Assembly: GCA_002366645.1 (NCBI GenBank)
Contig: DFBM01000076.1
Location: forward strand, 12,523 to 28,110
Origin: Rhodobacterales bacterium UBA3080
Lineage (GTDB): Bacteria > Pseudomonadota > Alphaproteobacteria > Rhodobacterales > Rhodobacteraceae
Length of the DNA: 15,588 nucleotides
Direction of reading: 5' to 3'
Shown here: in pieces, positions 6,945 to 13,807 of the stretch
Position numbering within the stretch: position 1 is the first letter of the stretch
Layout of the letters: each line of letters starts with the position of its first letter
Made by a program: the position numbers and the translations under genes
The notes under the pieces: generated by a model
What the model saw: only the letters and a program-made list of their open reading frames with translations
What the model was told of the DNA's origin: nothing
Database searches by the model: none

Positions 6945-7634
6945 ATGCCCATCACCACATGCATTTTCGACGCTTATGGAACACTTTTTGATGTGGCCGC
7001 AGCCGCGAGGCTGGCCGCGCAGGAACCGGGGCGCGAGGTGTTTGCCTCCAAGTGGTCTCAAATCGCACAGGATTGGCGGCTAAAGCAGTTGCAGTATACA
7101 TGGCTGCGGGCGGTTGCCGACGCGCATACGGATTTCTGGAAAGTGACGCAGGACGGGTTGGATTACGCGCTGGAAGCTGCAGGTCTGGACGACCCCGAAC
7201 TTCGCGAACGTTTGCTGTCGCTTTATTGGGAATTGTCAGCCTACCCCGAGGTTCCGGCCATGCTGGCCGCGCTGAAAGATGCCGGATTGCAGACGGGCAT
7301 ACTTTCCAACGGCTCGCCGGATATGCTGCAAGGGGCGGTGGATAGTGCGGGCATCGAAGATGTCCTTGATGCGGTTTTAAGTGTGCAGGACGTCGGTGTG
7401 TTCAAGCCTCATCGCTCGGTTTACGATCTGGTCGGAAAACGATTTGGATGCACGCCGGACGAAGTGCTTTTTGTTTCGTCAAACGGGTGGGACGCAGCAA
7501 ACGGCGCGGGTTACGGCTTCTACACCGCATGGGTTAATCGCGCGGGTGAACCAATGGATCGCTTGCCGTGGAAACCGCAACTCGTCATGTCGGATCTGAC
7601 GGGCATTCCAGCAGCGGCAAAGGCCGCGCCATGA
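6945..7634 (+). CDS. Haloacid dehalogenase type II (HAD superfamily hydrolase)
   Basis: This 229-aa HAD hydrolase resembles (S)-2-haloacid dehalogenases, which displace halide from short haloacids by an Asp nucleophile. Visible residues in order are the nucleophile Asp9 in FDAYGTLFD (with Thr13), Arg45 in DWRLKQLQYTW, Ser121-Asn122 in LSNGS, Lys154 and Tyr160 in FKPHRSVY, and Ser178, Asn180 and Asp183 in SSNGWDAA. The last group and the Arg are the signature of the type II dehalogenase subfamily rather than phosphatases. The start is set by GGAGG 8 nt upstream. It is the first gene of a tightly coupled five-gene cluster; the stop overlaps the next start (ATGA). The natural substrate may not be a haloacid, since many members have not been tested. 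Confidence 0.87.
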   Translation: MPITTCIFDAYGTLFDVAAAARLAAQEPGREVFASKWSQIAQDWRLKQLQYTWLRAVADAHTDFWKVTQDGLDYALEAAGLDDPELRERLLSLYWELSAYPEVPAMLAALKDAGLQTGILSNGSPDMLQGAVDSAGIEDVLDAVLSVQDVGVFKPHRSVYDLVGKRFGCTPDEVLFVSSNGWDAANGAGYGFYTAWVNRAGEPMDRLPWKPQLVMSDLTGIPAAAKAAP

Positions 7635-8458
7635 AGTTTACAACGAGCGATGGTCTGCAACTGGCGTACGAGGATGAAGGCGAGGGACTGCCAGTTCTCT
7701 GCCTTCCGGGTCTGACCAGAAATGCGCGCGATTTCGACGACTTGGCGGGGGTGCTGAAGGGTGTTCGGTTGATCCGTTTGACTTATCGCGGACGCGGCGA
7801 TTCTGACCGTGATCCGAATTATATGAATTACAATGTGCCACAAGAGGCCAAAGATGTGCTGGAACTTCTCGATCATCTAGGTGTCGAGAGGGCGTTGTAT
7901 GTCGGAACCTCGCGCGGTGGTATTATCGCAATGCTGACGGCGGCGATGGCCAAAAGTCGGATCTCCGGAGTTATCCTTAACGATATCGGTCCCGAGATCG
8001 ACACGACCGGTCTGGACCGGATTATGGATTACCTCGGCATCCAGCCCAAAGCCAAGACCTTTGTCGAAGCGGCGAAAGCTTTGCAGCAGACCATGGGCGC
8101 GGAATTCCCCGATCTAACCGACGCGGATTGGGAGGTGCAGGCGACGCGCTGGCTGGAAATGACGCCAGAAGGTTTGCGATTGAATTATGATCCGAAGTTG
8201 CGGGACGCGATGATCGAGCAGGCGAAGCAGGAGCAACCAGATTTATGGCCTCTGTTTGATGCGATGGACGGGTTGCCGCTGGCGCTGATCCGTGGCGCAA
8301 ATTCGGATTTGTTGAGCGAAGCCAGCGTCGCTGAAATGCGACGTCGACGGCCTGATATGATCTATGCCAACGTACCAGGTCGCGGCCATGTGCCTTTCCT
8401 GAATGAGCCCGAAGCGGTGGGCGCGATTACGCAACTGATCGCGAAAGTTACAGCATGA
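7631..8458 (+). CDS. Alpha/beta hydrolase
   Basis: A 275-aa alpha/beta-hydrolase fold protein, probably a cytoplasmic esterase, lactonase or C-C hydrolase of the COG0596 style. The oxyanion region is CLPGLTRN (24-31), the nucleophile elbow GTSRG has Ser94, the likely acid is Asp226 (ANSDLL) and the base is His253 (GRGHVPF). The start used is the ATG at 7631, which overlaps the previous stop as ATGA and has AAAGG upstream; an in-frame ATG at 7568 lies deep in the HAD gene and adds non-homologous-looking residues. It overlaps the next gene by 4 nt. Substrate unknown. Its place between a dehalogenase-like HAD and a PLP dehydratase suggests a role in a small catabolic pathway, but that is inference. 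Confidence 0.87.
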   Translation: MKFTTSDGLQLAYEDEGEGLPVLCLPGLTRNARDFDDLAGVLKGVRLIRLTYRGRGDSDRDPNYMNYNVPQEAKDVLELLDHLGVERALYVGTSRGGIIAMLTAAMAKSRISGVILNDIGPEIDTTGLDRIMDYLGIQPKAKTFVEAAKALQQTMGAEFPDLTDADWEVQATRWLEMTPEGLRLNYDPKLRDAMIEQAKQEQPDLWPLFDAMDGLPLALIRGANSDLLSEASVAEMRRRRPDMIYANVPGRGHVPFLNEPEAVGAITQLIAKVTA

Positions 8459-9426
8459 GCAATATCGAAATGATACGCGCCGCAGAAGCGCGCCTAGCGC
8501 CTGTGGTTCGGCGGACGCCGCTGCTGTCATCGCCGTTTCTGGACGAAATCGCCGGCCGTCGGGTTTTTGTTAAGGCCGAGTGTTTGCAACACACCGGCAG
8601 CTTCAAGTTTCGTGGTGGTTGGGCGGCGGTTTCGGCGCTAAACGAAACGCAACTGGCAAACGGGGTGATTGCCTACTCATCCGGAAATCACGCGCAAGGG
8701 GTGGCGCTGGCAGCGAAAAAACATGGCACCTCAGCCGTGATCATTATGCCGGAAGATGCACCCGCGTTGAAAATCGCCAATACTCGGGCGCTCGGGGCCG
8801 AGGTCGTTTTTTACAATCGTGCCACCGAAGACCGCGACAAAATCGGCGACGACATGGCCGCGGCGCGCGGGTTGACCCTGATTAAACCGTTCAACGAACC
8901 ACAGGTGATTGCCGGGCAAGGCACCGTCGGTCTGGAAATCGCGGAGCAGGCAAGGGCCGAAGGCATCATGGACGCTGAAGTCTTGGTTAGTTGTGGCGGT
9001 GGCGGGTTAACGAGCGGTATTGCGTTAGCGCTGGAAGAGACTGCTCCGAATTTCAAGGTCCGCCCTTGCGAGCCCGAGGATTCAGACGATGTTGCACGCT
9101 CCCTGCGATCCGGTGTTTTGACTGGTAACGCTGCGACTTCGAAGTCGATTTGTGATGCGATCATCACGCCAGTATCGGGGGATATAACATTCGGAATTAT
9201 GAAAAAGCTCTGCGGCGCGGGGCTGACCGTCAGTGACGGCGAGGCGATGCTGGCCATGGCGCATGCATTCCAGCGCTTGAAGATTGTATTGGAGCCGGGT
9301 GGGGCTGTCGCGCTTGCGGCGGCGTTGTTCCGACCTGACGACATTAAAAGTGACACCGTCATCGCGGTTGCGACTGGCGGCAATGTGGATGCGGGTGTTT
9401 TTGCGCGTAGTCTGGAAATGCTTTGA
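8455..9426 (+). CDS. PLP-dependent serine/threonine dehydratase-like enzyme (fold type II)
   Basis: This 323-aa enzyme belongs to the threonine dehydratase/serine racemase/3-hydroxyaspartate dehydratase group, which eliminates water and ammonia from hydroxy-amino acids. The PLP Schiff-base Lys is Lys51 in GSFKFRGG, the substrate carboxylate loop is SSGNH (75-79), the phosphate-binding glycine loop is GGGG (181-184), and TGGNVD (307-312) supplies the residue next to the PLP ring nitrogen. There is no C-terminal ACT domain, so it is not the allosteric biosynthetic IlvA; a catabolic or racemase-type role is likelier. It overlaps both neighbours by 4 nt. Exact substrate (Thr, Ser or threo-3-hydroxyaspartate) cannot be told from sequence by eye. 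Confidence 0.88.
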   Translation: MSNIEMIRAAEARLAPVVRRTPLLSSPFLDEIAGRRVFVKAECLQHTGSFKFRGGWAAVSALNETQLANGVIAYSSGNHAQGVALAAKKHGTSAVIIMPEDAPALKIANTRALGAEVVFYNRATEDRDKIGDDMAAARGLTLIKPFNEPQVIAGQGTVGLEIAEQARAEGIMDAEVLVSCGGGGLTSGIALALEETAPNFKVRPCEPEDSDDVARSLRSGVLTGNAATSKSICDAIITPVSGDITFGIMKKLCGAGLTVSDGEAMLAMAHAFQRLKIVLEPGGAVALAAALFRPDDIKSDTVIAVATGGNVDAGVFARSLEML

Positions 9427-10508
9427 CCGACTTGGCCGAAAACACAGATATTATAATTATTGGCGGCGGCATTGCTGGGGCTGGCTTCGCGGCCGAAGCC
9501 TCGCAATCTGCAGACGTCATTCTGCTAGAGGCCGAGGAGGCGTTTGGATACCATGCGACCGGTCGCTCCGCCGCGATGTTCGAGCCTAATTACGGAAACG
9601 AAGTTATCCGGTATGTGACGCGCGCCAGTCGGAGCGCTTTCGAAGAAATTGGCGCGCTGTCCCCTCGCGGTGTCTTGATGGTCGCTGATGAAAACCGTCG
9701 CCATCTAATGCCGGAAGCAAACTCTTCGGACATTTCTGAGCTTGGCATTGAGGACGCAGTAACGCTGGTGCCTATATTGAATTCTTCAACGGCTGTCTCT
9801 GCAGTGCTGCTGACGTCAGCTTGTGACATCGATGTCGACATGGTTTTTCAGGCATATCTGCGGCGGGCGCGAAAGAATGGCGCGAAATTGTTTAATCGTT
9901 CGCGGGTTGAACGGATCGAGCGTATTGACGCTGGCTGGCGTGTTTCGGCAGGCGGGCGTGATTTCAGGGCTCCGGTAATAGTTAACGCTGCCGGAGCTTG
10001 GGCAGATCAGGTTGCCCGCATGGCAGGGGTTTCGCCATTCGGAATTCAACCCTTCCGTCGGTCGGTGGCGCGGTTGCCCGCGCCCGGCGGACACGACGTG
10101 AAAGACTGGCCGATGCTGTTGTCCGTGACGGAAGACTGGTATGCGAAACCGGACGCTGGAAAATGGCTGGTATCGCCTGCGGAAGAAGACCCGGTCGAGG
10201 CGATGGACGCATGGGCTGACGATATGGTTCTTGCGGAAGGCTTGGCCAGATATCAGGACTTTGTGACTGAAGAAGTGACCCGTGTCGAAAGCAGTTGGGC
10301 CGGCCTTCGCAGTTTTGCGCCGGACAGGACTCCGGTTGTCGGTTTCGCTCCGAACGTCGAGGGTTTTTTCTGGCTGGCAGGGCAAGGGGGATACGGGGTA
10401 CAGACGTCGCCGGCGATGTCTGTGTTTGCGGCTGACCTTCTGGCCGGACGTGATACGGGTTTTGATGCGGACATCATTGCTGGCTTGTCGCCAGAGCGGA
10501 GAACTTAA
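9423..10508 (+). CDS. FAD-dependent oxidoreductase, DAO (glycine/D-amino acid oxidase) type
   Basis: A 361-aa flavoprotein of the DAO fold that probably oxidises an amine or hydroxy acid using FAD. The N-terminal dinucleotide motif GGGIAG (14-19) ends in an acidic ribose-binding Glu36. YHATGRSAA (43-51) follows, then AAGAWADQVARMAGV in mid-protein and a C-terminal FAD loop GQGGYGVQTSPA starting at Gly320. The start is TTG at 9423, inside a TTGA overlap with the previous stop; no in-frame ATG exists early enough to keep the FAD motif. The next gene's ATG directly follows its TAA. Pairing with a PLP dehydratase suggests amino-acid or D-amino-acid catabolism, but the substrate is unknown. Confidence 0.87.
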   Translation: MTDLAENTDIIIIGGGIAGAGFAAEASQSADVILLEAEEAFGYHATGRSAAMFEPNYGNEVIRYVTRASRSAFEEIGALSPRGVLMVADENRRHLMPEANSSDISELGIEDAVTLVPILNSSTAVSAVLLTSACDIDVDMVFQAYLRRARKNGAKLFNRSRVERIERIDAGWRVSAGGRDFRAPVIVNAAGAWADQVARMAGVSPFGIQPFRRSVARLPAPGGHDVKDWPMLLSVTEDWYAKPDAGKWLVSPAEEDPVEAMDAWADDMVLAEGLARYQDFVTEEVTRVESSWAGLRSFAPDRTPVVGFAPNVEGFFWLAGQGGYGVQTSPAMSVFAADLLAGRDTGFDADIIAGLSPERRT

Positions 10509-11684
10509 ATGGAGAATATCGAGGCGCTGATTGTCGGTGCTGGACCAGCCGGATTGATGGCGGCGACGCAATTGGCGGATGCTGGTGTCAAGGTTGTGAT
10601 AGTGGATGCTAAACCGTCTGTTGGGCGAAAGTTTCTGATGGCTGGTAAATCGGGTCTGAACCTGACCAAAAACGAACCTATCGAAGGTTTTCTGAACGCG
10701 TATGGCGATGCCCGCAATTGGCTGGAACCGTTCATCCGAGAGTTTGGGCCGGAGCAGGTTAGTTTGTGGGCGGAAGGACTGGGGCAAGAGGTGTTCACCG
10801 GTTCGAGCGGGCGCGTATTCCCCAAAACCATGAAAACCTCGCCACTATTGCGAAGCTGGATGGCAGCCCTCGGGCAAAAAGATGTTGAAGTCCGGACTCG
10901 CTGGCGATGGACTGGATGGGAGGGGCACAACCTCTGTTTCGAAACGCCCGAAGGTGTGAGGACTGTTCATGCAAAGGTTTCTGTTCTGGCGCTGGGTGGG
11001 GCGAGTTGGTCCCGCTTGGGTTCAGACGGAAAATGGGCGGAATTTATAGACGCGCCAACAGCTTCGTTCCGGCCTGCCAACATGGGTTTTTTGTGCAAAT
11101 GGTCTGACTTCATGACGCCTTTTCTGGGCGCGCCGATAAAACCGGTTAGGCTGAGTGTTGGCGATCTGTCAGTAAAAGGCGAATTCGTGATTTCGGCGCG
11201 GGGTATCGAGGGCAGCGCGGTTTATGCCGTCTCCAAAGCGTTGCGTGACAGTAAAGAAACACTGATGCTGGATTTGATGCCCGACCTGTCGCGTGATGCG
11301 ATTGAGGCAAAGTTAAAGAAGCCGCGCGGGAAAAATAGCATCTCCAATCATTTACGCAAAACCCTTGGACTGAAGGGGGCGAAGTCTGCGTTACTGCGCG
11401 AGGTTGGACCATTGCCCGAAAACATGAGCGATTTGGCAGCACGCATTAAGGCCCTGCCGTTGGCGCTTGACGGACCCAGACCGATGGACGAGGCAATTTC
11501 GACCGCTGGCGGGGTGACGCGGGCGGCGCTTACGGAAGACCTGATGCTTAAAGCCCGCCCAGGCGTATTTTGCGCGGGCGAAATGCTGGATTGGGAGGCT
11601 CCGACGGGCGGGTATCTGCTAACGGCATGTCTGGCAACGGGTCGCCACGCAGGTGAAGCTGCGGCCAAATACTTGAAAGTCTAG
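10509..11684 (+). CDS. HI0933-like NAD(P)/FAD flavoprotein (PP_4765/TIGR03862-like)
   Basis: A 391-aa flavoprotein of the HI0933/BaiN-like family, whose members have mostly unknown substrates. The FAD motif is GAGPAG (10-15). The family block GRKFLMAGKSGLNLT (39-53) corresponds to the GRK.L.TG.GRCN.TN block of HI0933 relatives. ALGGASWSRLGSDG is the mid-protein loop, and GVFCAGEMLDWEAPTGGYLL (352-371) is the C-terminal FAD block. Its SGLNLT in place of RCNLT points to the TIGR03862 branch. It starts at the base after the previous TAA and is the last gene of the cluster. Its TAG stop lies in a CTAG palindrome that also gives the stop of the convergent GST gene. Confidence 0.85.
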   Translation: MENIEALIVGAGPAGLMAATQLADAGVKVVIVDAKPSVGRKFLMAGKSGLNLTKNEPIEGFLNAYGDARNWLEPFIREFGPEQVSLWAEGLGQEVFTGSSGRVFPKTMKTSPLLRSWMAALGQKDVEVRTRWRWTGWEGHNLCFETPEGVRTVHAKVSVLALGGASWSRLGSDGKWAEFIDAPTASFRPANMGFLCKWSDFMTPFLGAPIKPVRLSVGDLSVKGEFVISARGIEGSAVYAVSKALRDSKETLMLDLMPDLSRDAIEAKLKKPRGKNSISNHLRKTLGLKGAKSALLREVGPLPENMSDLAARIKALPLALDGPRPMDEAISTAGGVTRAALTEDLMLKARPGVFCAGEMLDWEAPTGGYLLTACLATGRHAGEAAAKYLKV

Positions 11685-12277
11685 TAACCGGTCTTTTCCT
11701 TGGCACGTTGATAGGCCGGACGGGCGGTTACACGTTTGAAGTATTCACCGACTTTACCATCCGGTAGATCGAACTTTGCCCCGACCGCCCAATTGGCGCA
11801 ATGCCCTAGCAGCAGGTCAGGAACGGTGAAGGTGTCGCCCATCACGAACTCGTTGTCGCCAAGCCGGGTTTCCAGCGTGGTCATAGCGTTTGCGAATTCA
11901 TATTTGGCCGTCGGTTTTATGGCGGGCACCCGCATGTCTTCGGGGTGAATGAACGAGTTCTTCGCGGCCATCCAGAGCGAACCATCAACTTCGTCACAGC
12001 AAAACTGTGTGAAACTGTCTTGTTGCGCGCGCTTCACTGTCCCGGCAGGGAACGTCAACTGGCTGTGTTTGTCGGCCAGAAACTGGACGATGGCAACGGA
12101 ATCAATAATCGCTTCGCCGTCCACAATCAGACAAGGAACCTTGCCCGACGGGTTGTGTGCGCGCACCTCGTCGGTGCGAGGCGGAGTTGTGTTGATTTCA
12201 TAATCCAACCCCATTTCTTCCAGCGCCCAATATACACGCATCGAACGTGTGCGAGGGGATCCGATTACTTGATACAT
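11681..12277 (-). CDS. Glutathione S-transferase family protein
   Basis: A 198-aa cytosolic GST, likely conjugating or reducing substrates with glutathione. The thioredoxin-fold half starts MYQVIGSPRTRSMRVYWAL. The GSH-contact segment GKVPCLIVDG contains cis-Pro48 and is followed by Asp59-Ser60 (the usual ES/DS glutathione contact). The helical half has the TVPD N-capping box (151-154), which supports a real GST fold. The start is the ATG at 12277, preceded by AAGGAG at 12289-12284; a longer in-frame start at 12325 lies inside holA and adds 16 residues unlike a GST. Only 10 nt separate it from the holA stop, so it is probably the last gene of the leuS-lptE-holA transcript. Substrate unknown. 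Confidence 0.9.
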   Translation of the reverse strand: MYQVIGSPRTRSMRVYWALEEMGLDYEINTTPPRTDEVRAHNPSGKVPCLIVDGEAIIDSVAIVQFLADKHSQLTFPAGTVKRAQQDSFTQFCCDEVDGSLWMAAKNSFIHPEDMRVPAIKPTAKYEFANAMTTLETRLGDNEFVMGDTFTVPDLLLGHCANWAVGAKFDLPDGKVGEYFKRVTARPAYQRAKEKTGY

Positions 12278-12287
12278 TTCTGTCTCC

Positions 12288-13310
12288 TTATTTCGGGCGC
12301 AGCATCGCAATTCGGATGAAGGCACGCTCCATCATCGCCATGGCCGGCACAGGACGGGACGAGCGTAGCGCAAGGTCGGTGTCCATTAAAACCTTTAATG
12401 CCATCTCGAGACGCTGCGTCTGCCATTGTCTGGCTTGCCGGATCATGCGGTCTCGGCGTGGGCCAAAAACCGGCGGACGGGCACGGGACAATGCGGCTTC
12501 GGGCCCCTGATCTGACGAAGCAGCCGCATGGAGTTGGCGAAAATGGCGTGTAGCCCCGATGCAAAGTGTCGTTGGATTAACACCCTGACCCGCGAGGCGG
12601 TGCATTTGTGGAACGATCGCAGCGGAATTGCCGTCGGCGGCAAAGTTTATCGCATCATCAAGTGCGGCTTCCGAGGTTAGCGGCGCACAGGCGACAACGT
12701 CGGTTGGCGTTACGGGTGTTTTATCGCTAATTTTATATAGCGCGAGCTTTTCAACCGTTTGTCTGAAATCACCCGGGTCAAGTTCGCGCGACAGGTTGGT
12801 AAGGTCGGTCATGGCATCGGGGTCAATCGCTACGATACCGGCTTTTTGCAACGTTGCTTCGATTTCCTCGCGCGAGGGTGGGTCAGTGTAAACTCCGATG
12901 CCGACGCAGGAGCCACTTCCTTCAAAAACCTTTCGCAACGCGGAACGTGCGTTGAGTTGGCCCGCGGTTACGACCATCATCGCATCGCCTGGTTGCCATT
13001 CTTCGAGTGCTGCGGCGAAAATTTTGGATATTCCGTCGGTAGCGTCGTCGACTAATACAACACGTTGGCCGGGGAAGAACCCTTGCGCTTTTAACGCGTC
13101 GAGCAGCGCGGCAGGGTCTTTTCGCAACTCCGCCCCGCTCATTCTGGTAAGGCGCATTTCACTTTCGCCTTCGGGACCAACAAGTGTGGCAATCAGATCC
13201 TGTCGCTTGAGTGCGATCCGCATCGCATCCGGTCCGAAAAACAATATGCCGGCCTTTGTGAGGTCAGGCTTTGCGAGAAAACGGGCGGCGTCGCGGGCGT
13301 TCAGCTTCAC
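12288..13310 (-). CDS. holA: DNA polymerase III subunit delta
   Basis: HolA is the delta subunit of the clamp loader that opens the beta sliding clamp during replication. The 340-aa protein begins MKLNARDAARFLAKPD, as in alphaproteobacterial HolA, and contains the AAA+-like strand VVLVDDATDGISK and the C-terminal collar region RMIRQARQWQTQRLEMAL. It has no ATPase motifs, as expected for delta. I prefer the GTG at 13310, which makes a GTGA overlap with the lptE stop, over the in-frame TTG at 13319 that adds only three residues. The order leuS-lptE-holA matches many proteobacteria, including E. coli, which supports the call more strongly than sequence motifs alone. Confidence 0.88.
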   Translation of the reverse strand: MKLNARDAARFLAKPDLTKAGILFFGPDAMRIALKRQDLIATLVGPEGESEMRLTRMSGAELRKDPAALLDALKAQGFFPGQRVVLVDDATDGISKIFAAALEEWQPGDAMMVVTAGQLNARSALRKVFEGSGSCVGIGVYTDPPSREEIEATLQKAGIVAIDPDAMTDLTNLSRELDPGDFRQTVEKLALYKISDKTPVTPTDVVACAPLTSEAALDDAINFAADGNSAAIVPQMHRLAGQGVNPTTLCIGATRHFRQLHAAASSDQGPEAALSRARPPVFGPRRDRMIRQARQWQTQRLEMALKVLMDTDLALRSSRPVPAMAMMERAFIRIAMLRPK

Positions 13311-13807
13311 GTTAACCAATCCTCGGCCGAAATCGCCATTCGAGTCACGATCCGGTCGGCAATGGTTACGGCCATACGACGGTTAGCGTCCCTTTCGGCG
13401 ATGCGGGTAGCATAAGCGGATGCCGTTGCGTTGTAGGCGGTAAAAGCAGAGACGGTGTCGGTGAAAACCACGCCGCCACCGAGCTGCGTAACGGTGAAAA
13501 GAGCTTCGCCGGAGAGGTTATACCGGGTGATGGAACCATCCTGCGTGACGGCCAAGCCCTCACTATCAACGCTTAACACTACGTCAAGCCGATGCGTTGC
13601 AGCCGTCGCGACGCCAAGGCGGGTTTCCAGTTGCTCGCGCATCTGGAAGCCGTCGAGGCCGGTGAACGTGCCAAGAGCAATTCGGTCGTGCATTTCTTCC
13701 GCAGCCGAACCGGCGCTGTAGATAGGCGTGAACCCGCAAGCAGATGCGAACAGCGGCGCGGCTGTCAGTGTCAGAAATTTGCGACGGTTATATTTATATA
13801 ACGACAT
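13307..13807 (-). CDS. lptE: LPS-assembly lipoprotein LptE
   Basis: LptE is the outer-membrane lipoprotein that plugs the LptD barrel for lipopolysaccharide export. The 166-aa length, the position between leuS and holA, and CGFTPIY right after the lipidated Cys24 are typical. The signal peptide is short and carries NRRKFLTL (7-14), a twin-arginine-like motif. The lipobox reads ASAC, with Ala rather than Leu at -3, which is atypical. Mature-protein features such as GLDGFQMREQLETRLG and the late AERDANRRMAVTIADRI helix fit the LptE/RlpB family. Its start overlaps the leuS end by 14 nt with only a weak purine-rich site, so it is likely coupled to leuS translation. Confidence 0.88.
   Translation of the reverse strand: MSLYKYNRRKFLTLTAAPLFASACGFTPIYSAGSAAEEMHDRIALGTFTGLDGFQMREQLETRLGVATAATHRLDVVLSVDSEGLAVTQDGSITRYNLSGEALFTVTQLGGGVVFTDTVSAFTAYNATASAYATRIAERDANRRMAVTIADRIVTRMAISAEDWLT

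Noticed and set aside
8811..9506. Minus-strand open frame of 231 codons across the PLP dehydratase
   Set aside because: Low-complexity Ser/Ala/Pro composition and full overlap with a motif-complete enzyme gene.
9816..10787. Long minus-strand open frame (323 codons) across the FAD oxidoreductase genes
   Set aside because: It is rich in Arg/His/Pro with no recognisable motif, and lies wholly antisense to genes with clear FAD motifs: a shadow frame.
13311..13319. TTG start for holA, three codons upstream
   Set aside because: The GTG at 13310 gives a standard GTGA overlap with the lptE stop and the usual MKL... HolA N-terminus.
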